A DNA stretch of 64,000 nt from Streptomyces sp. 1222.5 (GTDB taxonomy: Bacteria; Actinomycetota; Actinomycetes; Streptomycetales; Streptomycetaceae): positions 3,286,001 to 3,350,000 of the forward strand of contig NZ_FNSZ01000001.1 of the NCBI RefSeq assembly GCF_900105245.1, written 5' to 3'. A program made the position numbers and the translations under genes. Shown piece by piece: positions 17,059 through 25,435 of this stretch. Below the pieces are notes generated by a model. It saw nothing but the letters and a program-made list of their open reading frames with translations. It searched no databases and was not told the DNA's origin. Position 1 is the stretch's first letter. Each line of letters starts with the position of its first letter.

Positions 17059-17834
17059 GCGGTCGCGCCCCCTCCCCCCAGAGCGGGGACACGGGCCATG
17101 AAGGAGCGCCGCTCGGCCGCGCGGGCCTCCGGGGAGCGGTGCGCGAGGGCCTTGCGGAGCTGCGAGCGCCCGCGGTGGATACGGGAGCGGACCGTGCCGA
17201 GCTTGACGCCGAGGGTCGCGGCGATCTCCTCGTAGGACAGTCCCTCGATGTCGCACAGGACGACCGCGGCGCGGAACTCCGGCGCCAGGGTGTCGAGTGC
17301 CTGCTGGACGTCGGCGTCGAAGTGCGCGTCGTTGAAGAGCTGTTGCGGGGTGGGTTCGCGGCTGGGCAGGCGCTCGGCCGCGTCGTCGCCGAGGGCGTCG
17401 AAGCGGATGCGCTGCTTGCGCCGGACCATGTCCAGGAAGAGGTTCGTGGTGATGCGGTGCAGCCAGCCCTCGAAGGTGCCCGGCGAGTAGGTCGAGAGGG
17501 AGCGGAAGACACGGACGAAGACCTCCTGCGTGAGGTCCTCGGCGTCGTGCTGATTGCCCGTCAGACGGTAGGCCAGGCGGTAGACGCGGGCGCTGTGCGT
17601 ACTGACGATCTCGTCCCACGTGGGCGGAGTCCACGCCTGCCCGTCCGCGTCGGTGGAGAAGGTCGCGGTCTGGGCGTCGCCTGCGGCGGCGGCGCGGCTG
17701 TCAGCAGCGGTGTCGGTCACGGATTTCGGCCTGCCCGCCGATCCGAGGAAGCGCCGTAGCACTCCGCCCCGATCCCCAGGCGTAGCCGCACCTCCCCTGT
17801 CGGCTCTGGTGGTGTCCAGTGGAGCCCCTACCAT
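17055..17834 (-). CDS. ECF sigma factor, mycobacterial SigE-type
   Basis: The 259-residue ECF sigma factor has a variable N-terminus (1-70), region 2 (about 73-140; [40 protein letters not shown]) and region 4 (about 170-232; [25 protein letters not shown]). Regions 2 and 4 closely match what I remember of M. tuberculosis SigE, an envelope-stress factor; it is not the S. coelicolor gene named sigE (SCO3356). I use the ATG at 17834, with GAGGTG 4 nt upstream. The frame continues to a GTG at 17939, so a longer isoform is possible. An ECF-type promoter upstream suggests self-activation. Confidence 0.9.
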   Translation of the reverse strand: MVGAPLDTTRADRGGAATPGDRGGVLRRFLGSAGRPKSVTDTAADSRAAAAGDAQTATFSTDADGQAWTPPTWDEIVSTHSARVYRLAYRLTGNQHDAEDLTQEVFVRVFRSLSTYSPGTFEGWLHRITTNLFLDMVRRKQRIRFDALGDDAAERLPSREPTPQQLFNDAHFDADVQQALDTLAPEFRAAVVLCDIEGLSYEEIAATLGVKLGTVRSRIHRGRSQLRKALAHRSPEARAAERRSFMARVPALGGGGATA

Positions 17835-17983
17835 AGCCACCTCGCCCGTTAGCTCCGGATAAGCGGTTTTACGAGAATTTGATACACGCTGATACGGCTC
17901 ATACGGCTGCGTCAGCAGTTGCTCGGCGTCCTGATCCACCTCTTACCCCCCGTCGCGTCCCGAGCCACCGGCTCAACCCTCTA

Positions 17984-18010
17984 AACGTCCGGCCTCATCT
18001 GCGGGTTCCC
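17984..18010 (-). promoter_or_regulatory. ECF-type promoter GGGAACC-N16-CGTT
   Basis: On the minus strand GGGAACC (18010-18004) and CGTT (17987-17984) are 16 bp apart. This matches the GGAAC/CGTT promoters used by SigE/SigH-like ECF factors. Transcription would begin near 17975, about 140 nt before the ATG at 17834 and about 35 nt before the alternative start at 17939. Autoregulation is the natural reading. Confidence 0.55.
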
Positions 18011-18062
18011 GAGGCCAACGGATACAGTCACGCCCAGGCAACCACGGGGACGGGAGAGGGTC

Positions 18063-18695
18063 ATTACCGCCAACCGGCAGACGAGCTGGGCGTTCGCCGA
18101 CGCCTTTGTCGCCGAGGACGAAGCGCTGCGCTGGGCCCGCGACCGGGCCCGCGAGGCAGGGCTGCGCTCGGTGTCGCCCGGCGCGGGCGCCGCGCTGCGA
18201 CTGCTCGCCGCCTCCGTGGACGCGAAGGCGGTCGCCGAGATCGGCACCGGCTGCGGGGTGTCCGGAATCCATCTGCTGCACGGCATGCGTCCGGACGGGG
18301 TGCTCACCACGGTGGACCCGGAGCCGGAGCACCAGCAGTTCGCCCGGCAGGCCTTCCGCGCCTGCGGCTTCGCCAGCAACCGGGCCCGCTTCATCCCCGG
18401 CCGCGCGCTGGAGGTACTGCCCCGGCTCGCGGACGCCGGCTACGACCTGGTCTTCTGCGACGGGGACCGGCTGGAGTACCTCGACTACCTCGCTGAATCG
18501 TTGCGCCTGCTGCGGCACGGCGGCCTGGTGGTCTTCGAGGGGGTCTTCGCCAACGGCCGTACCGTCGACTCGGGACCGCAGCCCACGGAGGTCCTGCGGC
18601 TGCGGGAACTGCTGCGCGCGGTGCGCGAGAGCGGGGAGCTGATCCCGTCGCTGCTGCCGGTGGGCGACGGGCTGCTGTGCGCCGTCAAGCGGTGA
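18063..18695 (+). CDS. class I SAM-dependent O-methyltransferase, apparent ATT start
   Basis: The 210-residue methyltransferase resembles the catechol/caffeoyl-CoA O-methyltransferase group and Rv1220c, which is also divergent from sigE. The SAM loop EIGTGCGVSG is near residues 59-68, with an acidic strand end TTVDPEPEHQ and YDLVFCDGDR. The clear N-terminal homology (TSWAFADAFVAEDEALRWARDRA) lies before the first GTG of the frame at 18171. No ATG, GTG or TTG occurs between it and 18063. The codon at 18063 is ATT, with GGGAG 6 nt upstream, so ATT is the best start. The substrate is unknown. Confidence 0.8.
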   Translation: MTANRQTSWAFADAFVAEDEALRWARDRAREAGLRSVSPGAGAALRLLAASVDAKAVAEIGTGCGVSGIHLLHGMRPDGVLTTVDPEPEHQQFARQAFRACGFASNRARFIPGRALEVLPRLADAGYDLVFCDGDRLEYLDYLAESLRLLRHGGLVVFEGVFANGRTVDSGPQPTEVLRLRELLRAVRESGELIPSLLPVGDGLLCAVKR

Positions 18696-18722
18696 CCCGC
18701 CGGGCGCGGGGCTCGCGGAACG

Positions 18723-18760
18723 CGGCTGCCCCGACACCGCGTACGATGCCGGGGCAGCCG
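18723..18760. terminator. bidirectional terminator hairpin
   Basis: An 11-bp perfect inverted repeat (CGGCTGCCCCG at 18723-18733 with its complement at 18750-18760) lies between the convergent methyltransferase and DUF3117 genes. Confidence 0.6.
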
Positions 18761-18782
18761 GAAGGTCAAGAGCGCTGGGTCG

Positions 18783-18950
18783 TCAGACGACGACCTTCTT
18801 GAGGGCGTCGCCGAGCGCCTCGGCCTCGTCAGGGGTCAGCTCGACGACGAGTCGACCGCCGCCTTCGAGCGGAACGCGCATGACGATGCCCCGCCCCTCC
18901 TTGGTCACCTCGAGCGGGCCATCACCCGTCCGCGGCTTCATGGCCGCCAT
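18783..18950 (-). CDS. DUF3117 small protein
   Basis: The 55-residue protein reads MAAMKPRTGDGPLEVTKEG through a Gly-rich turn and VVELTPDEAEALGDALKKVV. It matches the actinobacterial DUF3117 family (Rv1211 in M. tuberculosis), which is small, soluble, and of unknown function. The ATG at 18950 has GGAAGGGG upstream. A longer reading from 19046 has no ribosome-binding site. In mycobacteria it is next to tagA, as it is here apart from the interposed enoyl-CoA hydratase. Confidence 0.85.
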   Translation of the reverse strand: MAAMKPRTGDGPLEVTKEGRGIVMRVPLEGGGRLVVELTPDEAEALGDALKKVVV

Positions 18951-19321
18951 GCTCGTTCCCCTTCCTGAAACCCAGCTCACGTCTACCGCCGGCCCAGGCA
19001 GGGCCCCCGCGGTCCGAAGCGGACACGCGACACCGGCATCGAACACATTGCTTCCCAGCCATTATCCCGCATCGCAGGACCCGATGACCAACATCAGTCG
19101 GCATCGCTTGGGCAACGCGCGCGAGCAAAACCACCCAATTCGGCGATGTGGCTGCGATACTGCGCCACCGCACGGACCTTTATCCGCCGGCTCCGCTCCG
19201 GATTTCTTTGACGCAGGTCACACGTCCGCTCCGACCCCCGGCCGCCGATCTCCGCCATGCTGTCCTCAGACAGGGGCGTACCGAGCGGTACGTCACCAGC
19301 CGCGACCGGAGGGGATGCGCC
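18951..19321. promoter_or_regulatory. 371-bp divergent intergenic region
   Basis: This region separates DUF3117 and the enoyl-CoA hydratase gene. A palindrome, CGTACC-GAGC-GGTACG, lies at 19277-19292 about 30 bp before the hydratase start. TTGACG near 19205 has no clear -10 partner. Apart from these elements I see no gene or other structure. Confidence 0.4.
19277..19292. promoter_or_regulatory. palindrome CGTACC-GAGC-GGTACG, candidate operator
   Basis: A perfect 6-bp inverted repeat with a 4-bp centre ends 29 bp before the enoyl-CoA hydratase ATG. TACCGA..CGGTA-type sites are often bound by TetR-family regulators of acyl-CoA metabolism. The regulator is not in the window. Confidence 0.35.
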
Positions 19322-20125
19322 ATGGCCGACACCGTGCTCTACGAGGTGAGCGACGGACTCGCGACGATCACGCTGAACCGCCCCGAAGCGATGAACGCGC
19401 TGAACATCGCGACCAAGTCCGCTCTCCGGGAGGCGGCGGAATCCGCGGCCGGGGACACGGCCGTACGGGCGATCCTGCTCACCGCGGCCGGGGAGCGGGC
19501 CTTCTGCGTGGGCCAGGACCTCAAGGAGCACATCGGGCTGCTCGTCAGCGACCGGGAGGCCGGGACCAGGCACACGATGAACACGGTCAAGGACCACTAC
19601 AACCCGATCGTGCGGGCCCTCGCCGGGGCGCCCAAGCCGGTGGTCGCCGCGGTCAACGGCGTCGCGGCCGGCGCCGGATTCGGTTTCGCGCTCGCCGCGG
19701 ACCACCGCGTCGTGGCGGACACCGCGTCCTTCAACACGTCGTTCGCGGGCGTGGCCCTGACCGCCGACTCCGGCATCTCCTGGACGCTGCCCCGGGTGAT
19801 CGGCCCGAGCCGCGCCGCCGACCTGCTGCTCTTCCCGCGCAGCATCAGCGCGCAGGACGCGCTGGAGCTGGGGATCGCCAACCGGGTCGTCCCCGCCGCC
19901 GAGCTGCGCGCCGAGGCGGAGCGGACGGCGCGGGCGCTGGCCGAGGGGCCGACGGTGGCGTACGCGGCGATCAAGGAGGCGGTGGCCTACGGGCTGACGC
20001 ACTCCCTGGCGGAGACGCTGGAGAAGGAGGACGAGCTCCAGACGCGCGCCGGTGCGTCCGAGGACCACGCGATCGCCGTGCAGGCGTTCGTGAACAAGGA
20101 GAAGCCGAAGTACCTGGGCCGCTGA
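19322..20125 (+). CDS. enoyl-CoA hydratase/isomerase
   Basis: The 267-residue crotonase-fold protein shows ITLNRPEAMNALN, RAFCVGQDLKEH (oxyanion-hole and CoA-binding region) and KPVVAAVNGVAAGAGFGFALAADHRV. The next block is FNTSFAGVALTADSGISWTLPRVIG. The catalytic acids of classical crotonase are not both obvious: where Glu144/Glu164 would be expected I see ALTADSG, as in PaaG-like members that use a single Asp. It is probably involved in acyl-CoA or phenylacetyl-CoA degradation. GGAGGGG lies 8 nt before the ATG. It is divergent from DUF3117 and convergent with tag. Confidence 0.88.
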   Translation: MADTVLYEVSDGLATITLNRPEAMNALNIATKSALREAAESAAGDTAVRAILLTAAGERAFCVGQDLKEHIGLLVSDREAGTRHTMNTVKDHYNPIVRALAGAPKPVVAAVNGVAAGAGFGFALAADHRVVADTASFNTSFAGVALTADSGISWTLPRVIGPSRAADLLLFPRSISAQDALELGIANRVVPAAELRAEAERTARALAEGPTVAYAAIKEAVAYGLTHSLAETLEKEDELQTRAGASEDHAIAVQAFVNKEKPKYLGR

Positions 20126-20135
20126 CGGTCCCCGG

Positions 20136-20166
20136 CCGGCCCGTCCTCAGCCACCGGACGGGCCGG
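20136..20166. terminator. bidirectional terminator hairpin
   Basis: An 11-bp perfect stem (CCGGCCCGTCC at 20136-20146 and its complement at 20156-20166) lies between the convergent hydratase and tag genes. The tag stop codon lies in the loop. Confidence 0.6.
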
Positions 20167-20746
20167 ACACCCGCGCCACGCATGTCTCCAGGTGGTCGTT
20201 CACCAGTCCGCAGGCCTGCATGAGCGCGTACGCCGTCGTCGGGCCGACGAATCTCAGGCCCCGCTTCTTCAGGGCCTTCGACAGGGCCGTCGACTCCGGG
20301 GTGACCGCGGGGACGTCGGCGAGGGTCTTCGGGGCGGGGCGGCCGGCCGGCTCCGGGGCGTGGGACCAGATCAGCGCGTCCAGCTCGCCCTCCGCCCAGT
20401 CGGCGAGCACGCGCGCGTTGGCCAGCGTCGCGTCGACCTTCGCGCGGTTGCGGATGATGCCCGGGTCGGCCAGCAGGCGCTCGCGGTCGGTGTCGGTGAA
20501 CGCGGCGACCTTCTCGATGCGGAAGCCGGCGAAGGCCGCGCGGAAGCCCGGGCGGCGGCGCAGGATCGTGATCCAGGACAGGCCCGACTGGAAGGCCTCC
20601 AGGCTGAGCCGTTCGAAGAGCGCGTCGTCGCCGTGGACCGGGCGGCCCCACTCCTCGTCGTGGTACGACACGTAGTCGTCGGTGGACAGGGCCCACGGGC
20701 AGCGCAGGGCTCCGTCCGGCCCGGCCACGGCGTCCCCGGCGCTCAT
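20147..20746 (-). CDS. tag: DNA-3-methyladenine glycosylase I
   Basis: The 199-residue protein has the Tag family pattern: RCPWA with the first zinc-ligand Cys near residue 16, DDYVSYHDEEWGRPVHGDDALFE, LSLEAFQSGLSWITILRRR, and the C-terminal VNDHLETC supplying the other zinc ligands. It excises 3-methyladenine from alkylated DNA in base-excision repair. The ATG at 20746 overlaps the TGA of the upstream gene as ATGA. It is the counterpart of tagA (Rv1210) in mycobacteria. Confidence 0.92.
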   Translation of the reverse strand: MSAGDAVAGPDGALRCPWALSTDDYVSYHDEEWGRPVHGDDALFERLSLEAFQSGLSWITILRRRPGFRAAFAGFRIEKVAAFTDTDRERLLADPGIIRNRAKVDATLANARVLADWAEGELDALIWSHAPEPAGRPAPKTLADVPAVTPESTALSKALKKRGLRFVGPTTAYALMQACGLVNDHLETCVARVSGPSGG

Positions 20747-21096
20747 CGCCGGTCCTCCGGTCCCGGCTTGTCCAGGCGGGTGTGCGCGACGGCGGCCCGC
20801 GCCCCGGCCAGCGCGGACTCCAGGTCGGCGATCCGGGCGTCCCGCTCGGCGAGCTCGGCGGCGAGACGGCCCAGCGCGTCGTCGACGTCGGACATTCGGT
20901 AGCCGCGCGGGGCCACCGGGAAGCGCAGGCTCTCCACGTCCGCGCGCCCCACCGGGCGGTCCGCCGGCAGCGGGTCGCGCAGCCGCTCCGGGGCCGCCTC
21001 GGGCAGCGGGCCGCTCTCCCCGCCGCCCAGCACCGCGAGTGTCACCGCGGCGACCACGACGGCCAGCGCGACGACCAGGAACAAGAACATCACCAT
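20743..21096 (-). CDS. membrane protein with coiled-coil (DivIVA-like) tail
   Basis: The product of about 117 residues has one N-terminal membrane helix (MVMFLFLVVALAVVVAAVTLAVLGGG). A Pro-rich linker follows, then VAPRGYRMSDVDDALGRLAAELAERDARIADLESALAGARA. RGYRxxDVDxAL is the N-terminal lipid-binding motif of DivIVA-domain proteins, and the rest is heptad-rich. It matches the mycobacterial Rv1209 position next to folP2 and tag. The start is unsettled: ATG at 21096 is used here, but 21168 (MARSDPDSYDV) would add a basic cytoplasmic segment; neither has a strong ribosome-binding site. It overlaps tag by 4 nt. Confidence 0.75.
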   Translation of the reverse strand: MVMFLFLVVALAVVVAAVTLAVLGGGESGPLPEAAPERLRDPLPADRPVGRADVESLRFPVAPRGYRMSDVDDALGRLAAELAERDARIADLESALAGARAAVAHTRLDKPGPEDRR

Positions 21097-21233
21097 TGCC
21101 AGGGGTCCCCACGCTCTGTGCCGGACGCTGTGCCGGACGTCGTAACTGTCAGGGTCCGATCGTGCCATGCGAGTCTGACGGTTAGGGTCACAGGCGGCCG
21201 TACTGCGGGACGCACTAGGAGAGGTCACAGCGG

Positions 21234-22094
21234 ATGCTCAGGCTGGGCAAGCGGGAATTCGGGCCCCACGAGCCGGTGATCATGGCGATCGTGAACCGGA
21301 CGCCGGACTCCTTCTACGACCGGGGGGCCACGTTCCGCGACGAGCCGGCCCTCGCGCGCGTCGAGCAGGCGGTGGCCGAGGGCGCCGCGATCATCGACAT
21401 CGGCGGGGTGAAGGCCGGGCCGGGCGAGGAGGTCACGGCCGAGGAGGAGGCGCGCCGGACGGTGGGCTTCGTCGCGGAGGTGCGGCGCCGCTTCCCCGAC
21501 GTGGTCATCAGCGTGGACACCTGGCGGGCCGAGGTCGCCGAGGCGGTGTGCGAGGCGGGCGCGGACCTGCTGAACGACGCGTGGGGCGGGATCGACCCGG
21601 CGCTCGCGGAGGTCGCGGCGCGCCACCGCGTGGGGCTGGTGTGCACGCACGCCGGGGGTGCGCGGCCGCGGACCCGCCCGCACCGGGTGTCCTACGACGA
21701 CGTCGTGGCCGACATCCTGCGGGTGACCGTGGGGCTGGCCGAGCGCGCCGTGTCGCTGGGGGTGCCGCGGGAGTCGGTGCTCATCGACCCCGGGCACGAC
21801 TTCGGGAAGAACACCCGGCACAGCCTGGAGGCGACGCGGCGGCTGGACGAGATGGTCGGCACCGGGTGGCCGGTGCTGGTGTCCCTGTCCAACAAGGACT
21901 TCGTCGGCGAGTCGCTGGACCGGCCGGTGAAGGAGCGGCTGATCGGTACGCTCGCGACGACCGCCGTGTCCGCATGGCTCGGGGCGCAGGTGTACCGGGT
22001 GCACGAGGTGGCCGAGACCCGGCAGGTGCTGGACATGGTGGCGTCCATCGCCGGCCACCGGATCCCGGCGGTGGCCAGGCGGGGCCTGGCCTGA
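21234..22094 (+). CDS. dihydropteroate synthase-like protein (FolP2 type)
   Basis: The 286-residue TIM-barrel protein resembles dihydropteroate synthase: IIDIGGVKAGPGEEVT, VVISVDTWRAEVA and VLIDPGHDFGKN are recognisable. Strand 1 and its loop read MAIVNRTPDSFYDRG instead of the common MGIxNVTPDSFSDGG. The same loop change occurs in mycobacterial FolP2 (Rv1207), which was reported not to replace FolP1. I therefore expect a FolP2-like paralogue whose folate role is doubtful. An AGGAGAGG ribosome-binding site precedes the ATG. It is divergent from the DivIVA-like gene; the gpgS gene found beside folP2 in mycobacteria is absent. Confidence 0.85.
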   Translation: MLRLGKREFGPHEPVIMAIVNRTPDSFYDRGATFRDEPALARVEQAVAEGAAIIDIGGVKAGPGEEVTAEEEARRTVGFVAEVRRRFPDVVISVDTWRAEVAEAVCEAGADLLNDAWGGIDPALAEVAARHRVGLVCTHAGGARPRTRPHRVSYDDVVADILRVTVGLAERAVSLGVPRESVLIDPGHDFGKNTRHSLEATRRLDEMVGTGWPVLVSLSNKDFVGESLDRPVKERLIGTLATTAVSAWLGAQVYRVHEVAETRQVLDMVASIAGHRIPAVARRGLA

Positions 22095-22122
22095 CCGCCG
22101 GGGGCTCCGGCCGGGGGCGGCG

Positions 22123-22881
22123 CTAGCGGGCCGCCTCCTTCGAGACCAGGGCCACCGCCTCCTGCACGTCGTCCGTCACGTGGAAGAGCAGCAGGTCCTT
22201 CTCCGCGGCCTTGCCCTGCGCGATCACCGTGTCGCGCAGCCAGGACACCAGGCCGCCCCAGTACTCGCTGCCGAACAGGACGATCGGGAAGCGTGTGACC
22301 TTCTGGGTCTGGACCAGGGTGAGGGCCTCGAAGAGCTCGTCCAGGGTGCCGAGGCCGCCCGGGAGGACCACGAACCCCTGCGCGTACTTCACGAACATCA
22401 TCTTGCGGACGAAGAAGTAGCGGAAGTTCAGCCCGATGTCGACGTAGGAGTTCAGCCCCTGCTCGAAGGGCAGTTCGATACCGAGCCCCACCGAGGTGCC
22501 GCCCGCCTCGCACGCGCCTCTGTTGGCCGCCTCCATCGCGCCCGGGCCGCCGCCCGTGATCACCGCCCAGCCGGCCTCCGCCAGCCCCCGGCCGAGCCGG
22601 ACGCCCGCGTCGTACTCCGCCGAGTCGACCGGGGTCCGGGCGGAGCCGAACACGCTGATGGCCGGCGGGAGTTCGGTGAGGGTGCCGAAGCCTTCGATGA
22701 ACTCCGACTGGATGCGAAGGACCCGCCAGGGGTCGGTGTGGACCCAGTCCGAGGGCCCACCCGCGTCCAGCAGCCGCTGGTCCGTGGTGCTGGCCGTCAC
22801 CTGGCCACGCCGTCGGAGGACCGGTCCGAGCCGCTGCTCGTCCGGCGGCTGCTTCTTCCCGTGGGGGTCTCCGGTCGCCAT
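22123..22881 (-). CDS. LOG-family protein (TIGR00730 Rossmann fold)
   Basis: The 252-residue protein has ISVFGSARTP, GWAVITGGGPGAMEAANRGA (nucleotide-binding loop) and VVLPGGLGTLDELFEALTLVQT, i.e. the PGGxGTxxE motif of the lysine-decarboxylase-like/LOG family. Members are phosphoribohydrolases that release bases from nucleoside monophosphates, including cytokinin activation in plants. The N-terminal 40 residues are a polar extension. GGAG lies 5 nt before the ATG. The mycobacterial counterpart is Rv1205 in the same neighbourhood. Confidence 0.88.
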   Translation of the reverse strand: MATGDPHGKKQPPDEQRLGPVLRRRGQVTASTTDQRLLDAGGPSDWVHTDPWRVLRIQSEFIEGFGTLTELPPAISVFGSARTPVDSAEYDAGVRLGRGLAEAGWAVITGGGPGAMEAANRGACEAGGTSVGLGIELPFEQGLNSYVDIGLNFRYFFVRKMMFVKYAQGFVVLPGGLGTLDELFEALTLVQTQKVTRFPIVLFGSEYWGGLVSWLRDTVIAQGKAAEKDLLLFHVTDDVQEAVALVSKEAAR

Positions 22882-22983
22882 GTGCGCTCCCTCCGCTTGC
22901 CGGTGGTTCGAGCTCAGCCTAGATCTACTCGGGTTACAGAGGGGGGAAGTGCGCGTGTCCGGCGCGCGGCCGGGCCCGCCGCG

Positions 22984-24063
22984 CTACGCGGTGAGCCAGT
23001 CCCGCAGGCGCTCCTCGCCCGCCAGGATCTTCCCGGTGGCCACGCGCTCGTCACGCTTGTGGGCCAGGTGCGGATTGCCCGGTCCGTAGTTCACCGCGGG
23101 GATGCCGAGCGCGGAGAAGCGTGAGACGTCCGTCCAGCCGTACTTCGGCTGCGGGGTGCCGCCGACCGCCTCGATGAAGGCCGCCGCGGCCGGGTGGGAG
23201 AGGCCGGGCAGCGCGCCGCCGCTGTGGTCGTCGACGACGAACTCCTCGACGCCGCAGTCCGCGAACACCTCGCGGACGTGGGCGATCGCCTCCTCCTCGG
23301 TGCGGTCGGGGGCGTAGCGGAAGTTGACCGTGACCACGCACTCGTCGGGGATGACGTTGCCGGCGACGCCGCCGCCGATACCCACCGCGTTCAGCCCCTC
23401 GCGGTACTCCAGGCCGTCGATGACCGGGTAGCGGGGCTCGTAGGAGGCCAGCCTGGCCAGGATGGGGGCCGCCGCGTGGATGGCGTTGGAGCCCATCCAG
23501 CCGCGCGCCGAGTGGGCCCGCTCGCCCGTGGTCCGCAGCAGCACCCGCAGGGTGCCCTGGCAGCCGCCCTCGACCTCGCCGTCGGAGGGCTCCAGCAGGA
23601 CCGCGAAGTCGCCGGCCAGCCACTCCGGGTGCGCCTCGGCCACGTGCTTGAGGCCGTTGAGGTCCGCGGCGACCTCCTCGTTGTCGTAGAAGACGAACGT
23701 GAGGTCGCGGTTGGGGGCCGGGACCGTGGCCGCGATGCGCAGCTGCACCGCCACGCCCGCCTTCATGTCGCAGGTGCCGCAGCCCCACAACACGCCGTCC
23801 TCGTCGAGGCGGGAGGGCACGTTGTCCGCGATCGGGACGGTGTCGATGTGGCCGGCCAGGATCACGCGCTCGGCGCGGCCCAGGTGGGTGCGGGCGATCA
23901 CGTTGTTGCCGTGGCGGTCGACCGTGAGGTGCGGAAGGGCGCGCAGGGCGGTCTCGATCGCGTCCGCGAGCGGCTTCTCGGTACCGCTCTCGGAGCGGAA
24001 GTCCACGAGCTGCGCGGTGAGCCGGGCGGCGTCGAGCGAGAGGTCAAGCGAGGTGTCGGCCAT
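22984..24063 (-). CDS. dapE: succinyl-diaminopimelate desuccinylase
   Basis: The 359-residue M20-family amidohydrolase has metal ligands H72 and D74 (GHIDTVP), the bridging Asp99 (GTCDMKAG), the catalytic base and ligand pair E129/E130 (YDNEEV), E158 and a C-terminal NPHLAHK His. It hydrolyses N-succinyl-LL-diaminopimelate in lysine and cell-wall meso-DAP biosynthesis. The actinobacterial DapE length is normal. The ATG at 24063 gives MADTSLDLSLDAARLT; the ribosome-binding site is weak. dapC at 26-27 kb catalyses the preceding step of the same pathway. Confidence 0.92.
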   Translation of the reverse strand: MADTSLDLSLDAARLTAQLVDFRSESGTEKPLADAIETALRALPHLTVDRHGNNVIARTHLGRAERVILAGHIDTVPIADNVPSRLDEDGVLWGCGTCDMKAGVAVQLRIAATVPAPNRDLTFVFYDNEEVAADLNGLKHVAEAHPEWLAGDFAVLLEPSDGEVEGGCQGTLRVLLRTTGERAHSARGWMGSNAIHAAAPILARLASYEPRYPVIDGLEYREGLNAVGIGGGVAGNVIPDECVVTVNFRYAPDRTEEEAIAHVREVFADCGVEEFVVDDHSGGALPGLSHPAAAAFIEAVGGTPQPKYGWTDVSRFSALGIPAVNYGPGNPHLAHKRDERVATGKILAGEERLRDWLTA

Positions 24064-24157
24064 GGTCCCGACCCTAGCGCGCCACCCCCGCGGTCCCGCC
24101 CGCCGCGCTTTTCGGACCCACGGCCGGGCCCCCGGGGGGCTCCAGTACCTTGTACGC

Positions 24158-25150
24158 GTGCCAGAGCCGTCTCCCACCCGTCCCAAGCGTCGCGGCCGCC
24201 TCCTGCGTTCCCTGGCGGCCCTGTTGGTCCTGTGCGGCGTCGTCGCCTACCTCGTGGTGCAGTACGTCACCGGGGGCGGCGCGGCGCGCGGCTGCACCGT
24301 GGTGTCGGCGTCCGGTGACGGGGCGTCGTACGAGTTCACTCCGGAGCAGGCGATGAACGCGGCGACGATCGCCGCGGTCGGCACCGGGCGCGGGATGCCC
24401 CGGCGGGCGGTGACGATCGCCCTCGCGACCGCTCTGCAGGAGTCGGAGCTGCGCAACGTCGAGCACGGCGACCGGGATTCGCTGGGTCTGTTCCAGCAGC
24501 GCCCCTCGCAGGGCTGGGGCACCGAGGGGCAGATCATGGACCCCACCTACGCGGCGGGCATCTTCTACGCGCACCTGGCGAAGGTGCCGGACTACACGGG
24601 CCTGCCGCTGACGGTGGCCGCGCAGCGGGTGCAGCGCAGCGGCTACCCGGAGGCGTACGCGAAGCACGAGCCGGACGCCACGCTGCTCGCGGCGGCGCTG
24701 ACCGGGCAGGCCGCGGCCACACTGACCTGCGACGGGCGCCCGGAGCGCACGGCCGAGGCGACCGGTCCGGACGCGGTACGGGCCGCGCTGGTACGGGACT
24801 TCGGACGGGACGCGCTCCAGGAGACCGGTGCGGTGGTGGGCGGTACGCCCGTGCCGTCGCCGTCCCCCTCGCCGAGTGTGACCGCGACCGCGCACGGGCG
24901 GACGGTGACGGTTCCGGTGGCCGAGGGCACACGGGCCGACGCCGCCGGGCGCGGCGAGCGGCAGCGGGGCTGGCAGCTGGCGCAGTGGGCGGTCGCCAAC
25001 TCCTCGGCGCTGCACATCGAGCGGGTGTCGTACGCGGGGCGGGAGTGGACCGCCGGCCTGCACGGCGACGAGTGGCGGACGGTGCGGCCGGGCGGCACGT
25101 CCGGCGCGGAGAAGTCCCTGGGGGCGGTCCGGATCGTCACCGGACAGTAG
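24158..25150 (+). CDS. membrane-anchored lysozyme-like wall protein
   Basis: The 330-residue protein starts with basic residues and one membrane helix (about 17-40). An extracytoplasmic lysozyme/SLT-like domain follows: AVTIALATALQESELRNVEHGDRDSLGLFQQRPSQGWG, DPTYAAGIFYAHLA, and AQRVQRSGYPEAYAKHE. The Glu of LQESEL sits where SLT enzymes carry the catalytic acid. A Pro/Ser linker leads to a small C-terminal domain. It probably binds or cuts peptidoglycan; some databases call such proteins heavy-metal transporters without basis. The GTG at 24158 is the most plausible start. It is divergent from dapE. Confidence 0.7.
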   Translation: MPEPSPTRPKRRGRLLRSLAALLVLCGVVAYLVVQYVTGGGAARGCTVVSASGDGASYEFTPEQAMNAATIAAVGTGRGMPRRAVTIALATALQESELRNVEHGDRDSLGLFQQRPSQGWGTEGQIMDPTYAAGIFYAHLAKVPDYTGLPLTVAAQRVQRSGYPEAYAKHEPDATLLAAALTGQAAATLTCDGRPERTAEATGPDAVRAALVRDFGRDALQETGAVVGGTPVPSPSPSPSVTATAHGRTVTVPVAEGTRADAAGRGERQRGWQLAQWAVANSSALHIERVSYAGREWTAGLHGDEWRTVRPGGTSGAEKSLGAVRIVTGQ

Positions 25151-25435
25151 TGCGGTGCCTCACCCCTCGGGGTTGTGCGGGTCCGGTCGGCCGAGCGTTT
25201 CGCGTGGGTGGCGGTCCGGGTTCCGCAGCCCTTGGGAATCCAGGGCCGGAAGGATTCTGCGAGCTGTCCGGCGGATCTTGTTTGCCCGTTTTTATCCACA
25301 CCTGATAATGCGATGCGTTATCCATTCTTTACCTGGGGCGTCCGCAACCTTCGCGGACTTCGAGCGGTAGTCACGGCGTCCGAGCGCGGAGACGAGCCCG
25401 GACACAGACCGTTCTCTCCCGTCGAATGGAGCATC

